55,799 nucleotides of DNA from Paenirhodobacter ferrireducens (GCF_004022265.1 NZ_SAVB01000017.1:1-55799); one strand, 5' to 3'; positions 17,506 to 26,091 are shown, counted from the first letter of the stretch. The notes: generated by a model not told the origin, from the letters alone. Program-made: numbers and translations.

Positions 17506-18671
17506 AGCCGGCCCAGCAGCGCCGCGGTCGGCCAGGCATCGGCGGGCAGGCCCAGACGGGCCTGCTCGGCCTGCACCGCCTCGCGCGTCTTCTCGCCAAG
17601 GATGCCGTCGATCTTGCCGACGTCATGGCCGCGGGCGGCAAGTTTCGCCTGCAGCGCCTTCATCTGATCGGCACTCAGCCCCGGCTCGGGCGCGCGCGGG
17701 TCAAGCCGCGGCGCGCCCTCGAGACGCGTGGCGAAATAGGCGGCCGAGGTGACATAGACGAAGCTCTTGTTCCACTCGAAGAGCACCCGGAAATTCGGAT
17801 AGACCATGAAGGCCGGCCCCTTGCGCCCCATCGGCAAAAGCACCGAGCCCTGCCCCGGTGCGAGCGCCCCGGTCCGCCCGCGCACGCCCATCCGCGCCCA
17901 GTCGGCGGTCGAAAGCGCATGGTTCAGCCCGGTCTGGCGCCAGTCTAGGTCGGCGGGGACGGTGATCTCCTGCATCCAGGGCTCGCCCGCGCGCCAGCCC
18001 ATGCCGGCGATCATCTTCGCCCCCGACATCAGCGCATCGGGCGCCGAGCCCTTCAGGTCGATGTGCCCGTCGCCATCGCCATCGACACCGTTCACCAGGA
18101 TGTCGGCGGGCAGCATCTGCACCTGCCCGATCTCGCCCGCCCAGGCCCCGCGGGTCCGCGCCGGGTCGAAATCGCCCCGCGCCGCAAGCCGCGCCGCGGC
18201 CAGAACCTGCGGCCGGAACAGGTCGGGCCGACGGCAATCATGCGCCAGCGTCACCAGCGCGTCGCGGGTGCTGAAATCGCCCTGCACCGCGCCGAAATCG
18301 GTCTCGAGCCCCCAGAAAGCCAGCAGCACGCCGCGCGGCACGCCAAAGCTGCGCTCGGCCCGGTCGAAGACCGCAGTATGTTTCGTCCCCATCCGGGCCC
18401 CGATCGTCAGCCGGTTCTGGCTGATGACCGAGGCCGAGAAGTCCAGGAAATCCTTGCGGAAAACGCCCTGTCCGCGGTCGGCGCGCAGAACCCGCGCGTC
18501 CTGGCTCACGCCCCGGAAGAAGGCGTCGGCCTGCGCCGCGCTCAGCCCCTCGGCCCGCATCTCGGCCTTCAGCCCGGCGACGAAGGCGCCGAAATCGCCG
18601 CCGCACTCGGCCGCCCGGGCAAGTGCCGGAACGGCGAGGGCAAGGCAGGTGGCAAGGAACAGGCGGCACAT
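17502..18671 (-). CDS. Lytic murein transglycosylase (MltB/SLT_2) with peptidoglycan-binding domain
   Basis: A 389-residue exported enzyme predicted to cleave the glycan strand of peptidoglycan with 1,6-anhydro ring formation. The signal peptide is MCRLFLATCLALAVPALARA. The SLT_2 domain (about 25-315) contains the catalytic glutamate in LAFWGLETDFGA and the AGEIGQVQMLP segment. A C-terminal peptidoglycan-binding type-1 domain follows (about 330-389, with GHDVGKIDGILGEKTREAVQ). The ATG at 18671 puts the signal at the N-terminus. A short run GVDGDGDGHIDLKG resembles a calcium-binding loop, common in this family. Confidence 0.88.
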   Translation of the reverse strand: MCRLFLATCLALAVPALARAAECGGDFGAFVAGLKAEMRAEGLSAAQADAFFRGVSQDARVLRADRGQGVFRKDFLDFSASVISQNRLTIGARMGTKHTAVFDRAERSFGVPRGVLLAFWGLETDFGAVQGDFSTRDALVTLAHDCRRPDLFRPQVLAAARLAARGDFDPARTRGAWAGEIGQVQMLPADILVNGVDGDGDGHIDLKGSAPDALMSGAKMIAGMGWRAGEPWMQEITVPADLDWRQTGLNHALSTADWARMGVRGRTGALAPGQGSVLLPMGRKGPAFMVYPNFRVLFEWNKSFVYVTSAAYFATRLEGAPRLDPRAPEPGLSADQMKALQAKLAARGHDVGKIDGILGEKTREAVQAEQARLGLPADAWPTAALLGRL

Positions 18672-18843
18672 CGAAAAACTCCCGGAAAGAACACCCCGAC
18701 GGTAGCCGCGGGCGCGCCGTGGAGCAACCGCGCGCGGCGGAGTCACATTTCGGGCACATGCTGCACTGCGGCCAGCACCGTCGCTTGATCTTTACAGGTG
18801 CGTGCACAGACTTGTGAGAAGGGAATGACCATCGGAGGGGGAG

Positions 18844-19188
18844 ATGGAGATTCTGCCAAAAGAGCTTCTGGCCGGGCTGCGGGCGGCCACTCAGGGCGGC
18901 CGGCGCCGCTCACGGCTGCGGATCCAGGCGGGCGAGGAAAGCTGGCCTGTGCTGCGGCGTTGGCGCGGCGGCTTTGCCCTTGATGCCGCGCAGATTCACA
19001 CCCTGCGCGGCCTTGTCGATCTCTATGAGGGCAGCCGCCATCTGGCGACCTGCCTGATCGTCGCCTCGGAGGTCGAGGGGGGCGAGCTGATCTGCACCGT
19101 CAAGCGCGAGACCGCAGTGACCGATCGCCCGCCCGTGGATTTCGTCCGCGACGAGAACGCGCCGGCGGGGCTTCTGCCCCGCCTCTGA
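18844..19188 (+). CDS. Hypothetical protein, 114 residues
   Basis: I do not recognise this family. The product is soluble, without signal or membrane helix. It has a basic N-terminal third (GGRRRSRLR), a mixed middle and an acidic or neutral end. It has an excellent ribosome site (GGAGGGGGAG just before the ATG) and normal codon use, so it is very likely real. It is a single gene, divergent from the transglycosylase, and its stop lies three bases from the convergent aminotransferase stop. The size and beta-rich pattern would allow a PilZ-like or other small regulatory barrel, but no motif supports that. Confidence 0.7.
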   Translation: MEILPKELLAGLRAATQGGRRRSRLRIQAGEESWPVLRRWRGGFALDAAQIHTLRGLVDLYEGSRHLATCLIVASEVEGGELICTVKRETAVTDRPPVDFVRDENAPAGLLPRL

Positions 19189-19191
19189 GCC

Positions 19192-20367
19192 TTACTGCAG
19201 ATCGGAGAACGCCGCCCGCAACCGCGCGACGGCCTGCTCCACCCGCGCCCGCGGCGTCGCAAGGTTGAAGCGCAGCCAGCTTTCGCCGCCGGTGCCGAAG
19301 CTCGGCCCGTGGTTCACCGCGATCTTCGCGCCCTTCTCGACGCGCGCGGTGAACTCCTCGGCGCTCATCCCGGTGCCGGAGAAATCGACCCAGGCGAGAT
19401 AGGTCGCCTCGAGCGGCATCGAGCGCAGCCCCGGGATCGCATTCACCCCCTCGTCGAAGACCTTCCGGTTGCCGTCGAGATAGGCGATCAGCGCGTCGAG
19501 CCAGGCCGCGCCCTCGGGGCTGTAGGCGGCCGTCGCCATCGCCAGACCGAAGCTGTTCGGCGAGATGCCAAGCGCCGCCATCCGGCCCGCGAACCGCGCC
19601 CGCAGATCCGGATCGGCGATGATCACATTGCCCGAATGGGTGCCGGCGATGTTGAAGGTCTTGGTCGTCGCCGACATCATCACCACCGGGTAATCGGTCG
19701 CCGTCGCCATCGGGATGTGGCGGTGGCCCGGCATCACCAGATCATGGTGGATCTCGTCCGAGACCAGCACCAGATCATGCCGGCGCGCGAACTCGGCGGT
19801 GGCCTGCAACTCCTCGGCGGTCCAGACCCGCCCGCCCGGATTGTGCGGCGAGCACAGGATCAGCATCTTGGCCGAGCTGTCGACGAGGCCCTCCCAGGCG
19901 TCGAAATCCATCTGATAACGGCCGTCGACCAGCTTCAGCGGGCATTCGACGACGGTGCGCCCCGCCGCCCGGATCACCCGTGCAAAGGCGTGATAGACCG
20001 GCGTCATCAGCACCACGCCATCGCCCGGCTGGGTGAAGGCGTCGACGCAGATCGCGGTGCCGTTCACCAGCCCATGGGTGGTGAAGATCCACTCGGGCTC
20101 GACCTGCCAGCCGTGCCGGTTCGCCATCCACCAGCGGATCGCGGCGTGATAGGCGCGGTCGTCGCCCCAATAGCCATAGACGCCCTGCGCCACCATCGTC
20201 TCGAGCGCACCCTGCACGCAGGCCGGCGGGCGGAAGTCCATGTCGGCCACCCACATCGCGATTCCCTCTTCGGGGCTCACGCCGTAAAGGTCCTGCATGC
20301 AGTCCCACTTGACCGAATGGGTGCCGACGCGGTCGATCACCTCGTCGAAGTCGGGGGCAAGGCTCAT
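19192..20367 (-). CDS. MalY/PatB-family PLP aminotransferase / C-S lyase
   Basis: A 391-residue fold-type I PLP enzyme. Members are usually cystathionine beta-lyases (cysteine-S-conjugate lyases) though annotated as aminotransferases. The cofactor lysine is Lys236 in SATTKTFNIAG. The motif SPHNPGGRVW (173-182) and the N-terminal WVADMDF (39-45) are typical of the MalY group. The ATG at 20367 follows a GGAG site; upstream in-frame sequence has no family similarity. A 10-base inverted repeat at 20425-20450 lies 58 bases upstream and may control it. Confidence 0.87.
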   Translation of the reverse strand: MSLAPDFDEVIDRVGTHSVKWDCMQDLYGVSPEEGIAMWVADMDFRPPACVQGALETMVAQGVYGYWGDDRAYHAAIRWWMANRHGWQVEPEWIFTTHGLVNGTAICVDAFTQPGDGVVLMTPVYHAFARVIRAAGRTVVECPLKLVDGRYQMDFDAWEGLVDSSAKMLILCSPHNPGGRVWTAEELQATAEFARRHDLVLVSDEIHHDLVMPGHRHIPMATATDYPVVMMSATTKTFNIAGTHSGNVIIADPDLRARFAGRMAALGISPNSFGLAMATAAYSPEGAAWLDALIAYLDGNRKVFDEGVNAIPGLRSMPLEATYLAWVDFSGTGMSAEEFTARVEKGAKIAVNHGPSFGTGGESWLRFNLATPRARVEQAVARLRAAFSDLQ

Positions 20368-20424
20368 ATCTTCACGCTCCTGTCGAAATTTTAGTCCTTG
20401 CCGGATGAATATCCCAGCACAACG

Positions 20425-20450
20425 TCCCGATGAAGATCCATTCATCGGGA
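20425..20450. promoter_or_regulatory. Perfect inverted repeat upstream of the C-S lyase gene and def
   Basis: Arms TCCCGATGAA and TTCATCGGGA are a perfect 10-base inverted repeat around GATCCA, in the 173-base gap between divergent genes. The region is AT-rich relative to its surroundings. It could be a repressor site or an RNA hairpin in the leader of the minus-strand gene. On the plus strand it is followed by TTTATT, but there is no plus-strand gene that needs terminating there. Confidence 0.5.
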
Positions 20451-20540
20451 TTTATTCCCTGAATTTTCAGCAAACATGGAACGCTTTTCCGATTTCATCA
20501 GGCCATTGCACGGCGTCGCGCCATCCCCTACATCAACGCC

Positions 20541-21083
20541 ATGACACTGCGCCCGATCCTGATCCATCCCGACCCCCGGCTCAAGAAGCATTGCGACCCC
20601 GTCGTCACCGTCGACGACGAAATCCGCAAACTTGCCGACGACATGCTTGCCACGATGTATGACGCCCCCGGCGTCGGGCTTGCGGCACCGCAGGTCGGCG
20701 TGCTCAAGCGCCTCTTCGTGATGGATTGCGTCAAGGACAAGGCCACCGCCCCCGCGCCGATGGTGATGCTCAACCCCGAGGTCACCTGGACCTCGGAAGA
20801 GACCAACGTCTACGAGGAAGGCTGCCTCTCGATCCCCGATCAATACGCCGAGGTGACCCGCCCGAAAGAGGTGCGGATGCGCTGGCTCGGCCTTGACGGG
20901 CAGATCCACGAGGAGCAGTTCGACGGGCTCTGGGCGACCTGCGCCCAGCACGAGAACGACCACCTCGACGGCAAGCTCTTCATTGACTACCTCGGCCCCC
21001 TGAAGCGGCAGATGATCACCCGCAAGATGGAAAAGCTGAAACGCGAGCGCGCCCGCGCCGCGAAGGACCAAAGCATCCTCTGA
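20541..21083 (+). CDS. def: Peptide deformylase
   Basis: A 180-residue metalloenzyme that removes the formyl group from nascent proteins at the ribosome exit. All three signature motifs are intact: GVGLAAPQ (44-51), EEGCLSIP with metal ligand Cys95, and QHENDHLDG with ligands His137 and His141 and catalytic Glu138. The C-terminus is a basic helix (MEKLKRERARAAKDQ) that may contact the ribosome. It heads the operon def - def-like - fmt; formyl removal next to formyl addition is a common arrangement. Its stop overlaps the next start in TGATG. Confidence 0.96.
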   Translation: MTLRPILIHPDPRLKKHCDPVVTVDDEIRKLADDMLATMYDAPGVGLAAPQVGVLKRLFVMDCVKDKATAPAPMVMLNPEVTWTSEETNVYEEGCLSIPDQYAEVTRPKEVRMRWLGLDGQIHEEQFDGLWATCAQHENDHLDGKLFIDYLGPLKRQMITRKMEKLKRERARAAKDQSIL

Positions 21084-21583
21084 TGGCCGCGCGTCCCTTC
21101 ATTCCCTACGATGACCGCCGCCTGCACACGGCCGCCGAGCCGGTGACGGCGGTGACCGAGACGGTGCGGATGATCTGGGACGACATGGTCGAGACGATGG
21201 AGGCGATGCCGGGCGTGGGTCTGGCCGCGCCGCAGATCGGCATCATGCTGCGTCTGGCCGTCGTCGATGCCTCGGACAAGCGCGGTCAGGCGGTGAAGAT
21301 GGCCAACCCCGAGGTGCTGCATGCCTCGGTGCAGCTGCGCCGCCATGACGAGGCCTCGCCCAACCTGCCCGGCGTCTTCGCCACGATCGAACGGCCCCGC
21401 GCCGTCACCGTGCGCTTCCTGAACGAGGCGGGCGAGATCGAGGAGCGCGACTTCGTCGGGCTCTGGGCGACCTCGGTGCAGCACCAGATCGACCATCTGA
21501 ACGGCAAGACCTATCTCGACCATCTGTCGCCGCTGCGCCGCAAGATGCTGGTGCAGAAGGCGGCGAAACTCGCCCGGAGGTAA
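21083..21583 (+). CDS. Deformylase-like protein lacking catalytic residues
   Basis: A 166-residue paralogue of the preceding gene that keeps the fold motif GVGLAAPQIG (44-53) but has lost the active site. In the second motif the metal-binding cysteine is replaced: the segment reads DEASPNLPG with Ser92 in the Cys position. In the third motif the HExxH glutamate is Gln135 (QHQIDH), although His134 and His138 remain. Without the cysteine ligand and the general base, normal deformylase activity is not expected. The frame is intact and starts within the def stop, so it is translated. A role as a ribosome-binding or regulatory partner is inference. Confidence 0.85.
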   Translation: MAARPFIPYDDRRLHTAAEPVTAVTETVRMIWDDMVETMEAMPGVGLAAPQIGIMLRLAVVDASDKRGQAVKMANPEVLHASVQLRRHDEASPNLPGVFATIERPRAVTVRFLNEAGEIEERDFVGLWATSVQHQIDHLNGKTYLDHLSPLRRKMLVQKAAKLARR

Positions 21584-21586
21584 GCG

Positions 21587-22483
21587 ATGCGCGTCGTCTT
21601 CATGGGCACGCCCGAGTTCTCGGTGCCGGTGCTCGCGGCGCTGGCGGCGCATCACGAGGTGGTCGCGGTCTATTCGCAACCGCCCCGCCCTGCCGGCCGC
21701 GGCAAGAAGGACCGCCCGACGCCGGTGCACATGAAGGCGCTCGAGCTTGGCCTGCCGGTGCGCACGCCGCTGAACTTCCGCGCCGAGGAAGACCGCACCG
21801 CCTTCGCCGCGCTTGATGCCGATGTGGCCGTGGTGGTGGCCTACGGGCTGATCCTGCCGCAGGCGCTCCTCGACGCGCCGCGGCACGGCTGCCTGAACAT
21901 CCATGCCTCGCTCCTGCCGCGCTGGCGCGGTGCCGCGCCGATCCACCGCGCGATCATGGCCGGCGATGCCGAGACCGGGCTGTGCATCATGCAGATGGAG
22001 GCCGGGCTCGATACCGGCCCGGTTCTGCTCCGCGCCACGACCCCGATCGGCGCGACCGAGACCACCGGCGCGCTCCATGACCGGCTGAGCGAGATGGCCG
22101 CGGCGCTGATCCTCGAGGCGCTCGACCGGCTCGATACCCTCACCCCCGAACCGCAGCCCGAAGCCGGCGTCACCTATGCCGCCAAGATCGACAAGGCCGA
22201 GGCACGGATCGACTGGACCCGCCCGGCGGCCGACCTCGTGCGCCAGGTGAACGGCCTCTCCCCTTTCCCGGGCGCGTGGTGCCTTGCGGGCGAGGAGCGG
22301 CTGAAACTGCTGCGCGCGGCCCCGGCGCCCGGCAACGGCACGCCCGGCCAGGTGCTCGGCGGCTTCACCGTGGCCTGCGGCACCGGCGCCCTCGAGGTGC
22401 TCGAGGCGCAACGCGAGGGCAAACGCCCGATGCCCGCCGCCGAAGTGCTGAAGGGCCTCCCCCTGCCCGATCACCTCGCGTGA
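21587..22483 (+). CDS. fmt: Methionyl-tRNA formyltransferase
   Basis: A 298-residue enzyme that formylates initiator Met-tRNA using 10-formyltetrahydrofolate. The N-terminal Rossmann domain opens [16 protein letters not shown]. The formyl-folate site motif is [16 protein letters not shown] (about 104-119). The C-terminal OB-fold tRNA-binding domain starts near residue 205 ([12 protein letters not shown]). It follows the deformylase-like gene after 3 bases with an AGGTAAGC-type ribosome site. Length is normal. It ends the operon; a palindromic repeat lies just downstream. Confidence 0.95.
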   Translation: MRVVFMGTPEFSVPVLAALAAHHEVVAVYSQPPRPAGRGKKDRPTPVHMKALELGLPVRTPLNFRAEEDRTAFAALDADVAVVVAYGLILPQALLDAPRHGCLNIHASLLPRWRGAAPIHRAIMAGDAETGLCIMQMEAGLDTGPVLLRATTPIGATETTGALHDRLSEMAAALILEALDRLDTLTPEPQPEAGVTYAAKIDKAEARIDWTRPAADLVRQVNGLSPFPGAWCLAGEERLKLLRAAPAPGNGTPGQVLGGFTVACGTGALEVLEAQREGKRPMPAAEVLKGLPLPDHLA

Positions 22484-22510
22484 CCGGCCCTCGCCGCGCC
22501 TGACGGCCCG

Positions 22511-22564
22511 GCTTTCATCTTGCCACAAATACCTCGCGGGGGTCCGGGGGCGTGAAGCCCCCGG
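22511..22564. repeat. Dispersed intergenic palindromic repeat, copy A
   Basis: This begins GCTTTCATCTTGCC, continues through AAATACCTCG and ends in a hairpin with arms GGGGGC and GCCCCC (22546-22562). It matches copy B at 32131-32193 in order and sequence (GCTTTC, CTTGCC, AAATACCTCG, then a GGGGGC/GCCCCC hairpin and GG). It lies between the convergent fmt and creatininase-family genes and probably also acts as a terminator. Such elements occur in several Rhodobacteraceae genomes, as I recall. Confidence 0.7.
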
Positions 22565-22570
22565 CGCGCG

Positions 22571-23365
22571 TCACCCGGCAACCGGCGCGAACCCGTCGAG
22601 CGGCTGCGCCGCCACCTTGCGCAGCAGCGCGACAAAGCCCGCCACCTGATGTGCCGCCGTCGCCCGGCCCTTCTCGGCCGTCGCCGCAGCGGCATTGCCG
22701 ACGGCGCCAAGCGGGTTCACATCGGACGCGATCCAGCCATAGGAGATCGGCCCCACCGGCGAGATCGGCCCGGTCTCGGCGCTCGAGGCGAAGTCCTGCG
22801 CCGCGCCCATGTCCACGGTCTCGGGGTTGAAGGCCAGCATCAGCGAGGTCTCGACATCGCCACCATGGATGCCATAGGTCAGCTCCTTCGCCGGATACAT
22901 GCCCTCGGGATGGCCGAAGGCGGTCCACTGGCATTTCACCGCGAACATCCCCGCCCGCACCCGCAACTCGCGCGACAGGATCGACACCAGGTCAAGGTTG
23001 CCGCCATGGCTGTTCACCAGCACGATCTTGCGGATCCCCGCCCGCGCCACCGACAGCCCGATCTCGACCCAGGCCTTCAGCGCGGTCTCGGCGCTCAGCG
23101 TGGCGGTGCCCGGCGCCCACAGATGCTCGTTCGACTTGCCCACGGCCTGCACCGGCAGGATCCGCACCCGGGGTGCATCGGGCGCCGCATCGAGCTGCCG
23201 GCGCAGCTCGGCCAGCATCCCCTCCATGATCAGCGTGTCGGTGCCCACCGGCAGATGCGGCCCGTGCTGCTCGATCGCGGCGGTGGGCAGGATCGCGATG
23301 GTCGTCATCGGATCGAGCCCCTTGAAAGCGGGCGCGCGGTGGAACGCCCAGTCGTGGCGGGTCAT
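22571..23365 (-). CDS. Creatininase-family metal-dependent amidohydrolase
   Basis: A 264-residue hydrolase of the creatininase fold, which opens cyclic amides or removes formyl and related groups using two metal ions. Likely metal ligands are Glu32, His34 and Asp43 in EQHGPHLPVGTD, a histidine in NSHGGN and the glutamate in GGDVETS, the same set as creatininase. The ATG at 23365 has AGGAGGTC upstream and overlaps the stop of the upstream reductase gene (ATGA). It is last in the catabolic block. Family members act on creatinine, formylated pyrimidines and peptide tails, so the exact substrate is open. Confidence 0.85.
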   Translation of the reverse strand: MTRHDWAFHRAPAFKGLDPMTTIAILPTAAIEQHGPHLPVGTDTLIMEGMLAELRRQLDAAPDAPRVRILPVQAVGKSNEHLWAPGTATLSAETALKAWVEIGLSVARAGIRKIVLVNSHGGNLDLVSILSRELRVRAGMFAVKCQWTAFGHPEGMYPAKELTYGIHGGDVETSLMLAFNPETVDMGAAQDFASSAETGPISPVGPISYGWIASDVNPLGAVGNAAAATAEKGRATAAHQVAGFVALLRKVAAQPLDGFAPVAG

Positions 23366-23988
23366 GCCCTGACCTCCTGTCGTTGCGGCACCGGCCCGAT
23401 CAGCCGGTCCATCTGGCGCGCGACCCGTTGCAGGTGCCGCGCGCGGGTTTTCGGGGTGGAACTGTCCATCAGGTAATGCATGGCGAAGGCGGTGCGCCGG
23501 CCGGGCTTGCACAAGAGGCCCAGCCCCCGCAGCAACGTCCGCCGCCCCGGCGCGCCGACGAAGAAGGTCAGCAGCCGCGAGGCGCCGCCGGTGGTGAAGA
23601 CACCCAGCCGGGTGATATGACGCAGCCCCGGCCGGATCGTGCCATTCTCGCCCTCGGGCATCAGGAAGGCCACGTCGGGCAGAAGCACCCGGTCGAGCCA
23701 GCCCTTCAGCATCGCCGGCAGCCCGTACCACCAGGTCGGATAGACGAAGATCAGCGTGTCACACCAGCGGATCGCCGCGACATGGGGGGCCATGTGCTCG
23801 GTGCCGATCGTCAGGTCCAGATAGGCGGCATTCTCGGGCCCCGACATCACCGGGTCGAACCCCTCGGCATACAGGTCGATCAGCCGGGTCTCGGCCCCGG
23901 CGGCGGCCAGCTTTTCAAGCACCACATCGCGCACGGCGGCGTTGAAGCTGTCGGCACGCGGGTGGCAATAGACGACAAGCGCGCGCAT
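23362..23988 (-). CDS. NAD(P)H-dependent quinone/flavin oxidoreductase, flavodoxin fold (second copy)
   Basis: A 208-residue protein of the Flavodoxin_2 family (NQO1/MdaB/KefF-like). The phosphate-binding start is LVVYCHPRADSFNAA (4-18), the conserved WYGLPAMLKGWLDRV stretch is near 87-101, and TTGGAS near 132-137 faces the flavin. These enzymes do two-electron reductions of quinones or other acceptors with FMN/FAD. It is adjacent to a paralogue (23988-24569) with one base of overlap and shares its architecture, so the pair arose by tandem duplication and may work as a heterodimer or on successive steps. Confidence 0.83.
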   Translation of the reverse strand: MRALVVYCHPRADSFNAAVRDVVLEKLAAAGAETRLIDLYAEGFDPVMSGPENAAYLDLTIGTEHMAPHVAAIRWCDTLIFVYPTWWYGLPAMLKGWLDRVLLPDVAFLMPEGENGTIRPGLRHITRLGVFTTGGASRLLTFFVGAPGRRTLLRGLGLLCKPGRRTAFAMHYLMDSSTPKTRARHLQRVARQMDRLIGPVPQRQEVRA

Positions 23989-24569
23989 CAGAAGGCCTCC
24001 ATCGCGCGGCCGACGCGGGCCAGGAAAGCCTCGCGCCCGGCCTGGGTCACGCGGTTCATGTCATGCAGCGCGAGGAAGCGGAAGCGCTCGGGCCGGGTGA
24101 TGTAGCGCAGATGGCGCGTGACCAGCCGGCGCGGCGGATCGCCCGCCAGAAAGGTGCGCCAGCGCGAGCCGCCATAGGTCGTCACCGCGGCCAGCCGGCG
24201 GATATGGGTCAGGTTCGGTACGGTCTGGCCGTTCTCCATCCGGAACGACACGCCGGGCAGGAACACCCGGTCGAGGAAGCCCTTCAGGATCGCCGGATAG
24301 CCCATGTTCCAGACCGGAAACACCAGCACCAGCGCCTCGGCCGCGCGCAGCCGCGCGACATGCTCTGCCACCGTATCGAGGTTCGGCCCGATGTCGTGAT
24401 AGCCGCGCCGCTCGGCCGCGCTCAGCACCGGCGCAAAGCCCTCGGCATAGAGGTCGCAGTCATCGACCTCCCAGCCCCGCGCGGAAAGCGTGTCGCAGAC
24501 CCGCCGGTGCAGCGCCGCCGAGAAACTTTCGGCGCAGGGGTGGGCGAAGAGAACCATCGCGCGCGTCAT
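23988..24569 (-). CDS. NAD(P)H-dependent quinone/flavin oxidoreductase, flavodoxin fold (first copy)
   Basis: A 193-residue Flavodoxin_2-family protein, the upstream member of a tandem pair. The opening MVLFAHPCAESFSAALHRRV parallels the second copy, as do PVWNMGYPAILKGFLDRV and TTYGGS. Identity between copies is clear but moderate, so the duplication is not recent. The 127-base gap to the FAD oxidoreductase gene upstream contains a short repeat (24602-24633), so these two genes plus the creatininase-family gene may form their own transcript. Function in the pathway is inferred only from neighbours. Confidence 0.83.
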   Translation of the reverse strand: MTRAMVLFAHPCAESFSAALHRRVCDTLSARGWEVDDCDLYAEGFAPVLSAAERRGYHDIGPNLDTVAEHVARLRAAEALVLVFPVWNMGYPAILKGFLDRVFLPGVSFRMENGQTVPNLTHIRRLAAVTTYGGSRWRTFLAGDPPRRLVTRHLRYITRPERFRFLALHDMNRVTQAGREAFLARVGRAMEAF

Positions 24570-24601
24570 CCCCGCCCTCCGCGCCCGGCCCGGTCCGCGG
24601 A

Positions 24602-24633
24602 CGCCTCCGGCGGGAGTAGTTTTCCAAGGAAGG
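24602..24633 (-). repeat. Short intergenic repeat-like element, possible relative of copies A and B
   Basis: Read on the minus strand it runs CCTTCCTTGGAAAAC then TACTCCCGCCGGAGGC. This is similar in plan to the left part of copies A and B (CTTGCC, AAATACCTC) and to a recurrent Rhodobacteraceae intergenic motif that I recall as ACTCCCGCCGGAGGC. It has no long palindrome. It lies between two co-directional genes in the catabolic block. Confidence 0.4.
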
Positions 24634-24696
24634 GCAGAGCGGCTTTTTCCCGGCCCAACTCCTCACTCTGCCCCCAGCCACAGGAACCGGCGCCGG

Positions 24697-26091
24697 TCAT
24701 TCTGCCGCCCTCATCCCGGCATAGGCATAGATCCTCTCATAGCCCCAGTCCGGCACGTCCCAGGCGATCATCTTGCCGGGGTTCAAAAGCCCCTTCGGAT
24801 CCGCCTCGCGCTTGAAGGCAAGCTGGCGCGCATCGGCCGACTGCCGCCCGCCCTCCTCGAGCGTGTAGCGGTGCGGGTTGAAGATCATCGCGCCCATCTC
24901 CTCGTGCTCGCGCACGATCTCCTCGAGCCGCTCCTCGGTGGTGAAGCGCACCATGGTCAGCCCAGCATAGATCACCTGGCCATGCTCGCGCATCACCTCG
25001 AGGTGCTGCATCAGCTCGGCGCCGAAACGGGCACGGACCGCCTCGATCACCTCGAGAAAATCGGCGCCGTGATAGCGCACCTGCAGATAGGTGATGTCGG
25101 GATCGACCTTCAGCGCGCGCAGCGTGGTGTGGTTCCAGCCGTATTCATAGGCGACGCCCGGGTCGCGGCTCCAGTCATGCGCGTCCGAGCGGAAGATCAT
25201 CTTTCCCGCCGGCCAGCGCGCAAGGAAGGTCTCGAGCGCGGGCATCGACTGCGGCGCAACCATCAGCTGGAGCGTGTTGTCGCCCTCGCTCACATGGCCC
25301 TTGAAGCGCTGGAAGTACTGGGCGGCGATCGGTGCCTCGCAGACGGTGATCAGCTTGACCAGGATCCCGTCCTCGGCCGCAAGCTCGGCGCCGAAACGCG
25401 CGGCCTCGGCGAAATCGGGGAAGGTCAGCACCGTCGAGACCCAGTCATAGGCCGGGGCGAGCGGCATCTCGATCTCGGTGATGATGCCGTTCGTGCCATA
25501 GGCGTGGCTGACCCGGTGCAGCTCCTCGCCGGTGAATTCGTGGATCTGCGGCTCGGCCTCCATCGAGACAACGCGCAGCCGGATGATGTTGCCCAGATCG
25601 CGCAGCGCGCCCCAGCGGACCGAGCCCACGCCGCCCGAGCCGCCGGCAATGAAACCGCCAAGCGTCGCCGTGGCCGCGGTCGAGGGCATCATCCGCAGCT
25701 CCTGCCCCGACTGCGCCTTGGTCTGCGCGTCGAGGTCGCGGATCACGATGCCCGGCTCCGCCACCACCCGGCCTGGGGCGATCTCGCGGATCCGGTTCAT
25801 GTTCTTCAGGTGCATCACGCAGCCGCCCGCCAGCGGCATCGCCTGACCGTAATTGCCGGTGCCGGCGCCGCGCACGGTGACCGGCACGTCATGGGCGTAG
25901 CAGGTCTTGAGCACCTCGATCACCTCGGCCTCGTCGCGCGGCGAGACGACGAAATCGGCGACGACGTGATCGAGCCGCGCCTTCAGCACCGGCGAATACC
26001 AGAAGAAATCCCGGCTTTTCGAGCGGATCGAGGCGGGGTTGTCGTCAAGCTCGAGATGGGCGAGCGCGGCCTTTGCGGCATCAATGTTCAT
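24697..26091 (-). CDS. FAD-binding oxidoreductase (FAD_binding_4, GlcD/VAO type)
   Basis: A 464-residue flavoprotein of the vanillyl-alcohol-oxidase superfamily. The PCMH FAD-binding domain occupies about residues 40-225, with the pyrophosphate loop VRGAGTGNYGQAMPL near 72-87 and GFIAGGSGGVGSVRWG near 145-160. The C-terminal half would hold the substrate cap, ending with the family-typical PKGLLNPGKMIAW. Members oxidise hydroxy acids, alditols or amines. No iron-sulfur motif is present. Its start overlaps the amidohydrolase stop (ATGA), placing it in the importer operon. Confidence 0.85.
   Translation of the reverse strand: MNIDAAKAALAHLELDDNPASIRSKSRDFFWYSPVLKARLDHVVADFVVSPRDEAEVIEVLKTCYAHDVPVTVRGAGTGNYGQAMPLAGGCVMHLKNMNRIREIAPGRVVAEPGIVIRDLDAQTKAQSGQELRMMPSTAATATLGGFIAGGSGGVGSVRWGALRDLGNIIRLRVVSMEAEPQIHEFTGEELHRVSHAYGTNGIITEIEMPLAPAYDWVSTVLTFPDFAEAARFGAELAAEDGILVKLITVCEAPIAAQYFQRFKGHVSEGDNTLQLMVAPQSMPALETFLARWPAGKMIFRSDAHDWSRDPGVAYEYGWNHTTLRALKVDPDITYLQVRYHGADFLEVIEAVRARFGAELMQHLEVMREHGQVIYAGLTMVRFTTEERLEEIVREHEEMGAMIFNPHRYTLEEGGRQSADARQLAFKREADPKGLLNPGKMIAWDVPDWGYERIYAYAGMRAAE

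Noticed and set aside
23366..23731. Longer N-terminus for the creatininase-family protein
   Set aside because: The in-frame extension is antisense-like sequence inside the reductase gene. The ATG at 23365 has a near-perfect ribosome site and the ATGA overlap.
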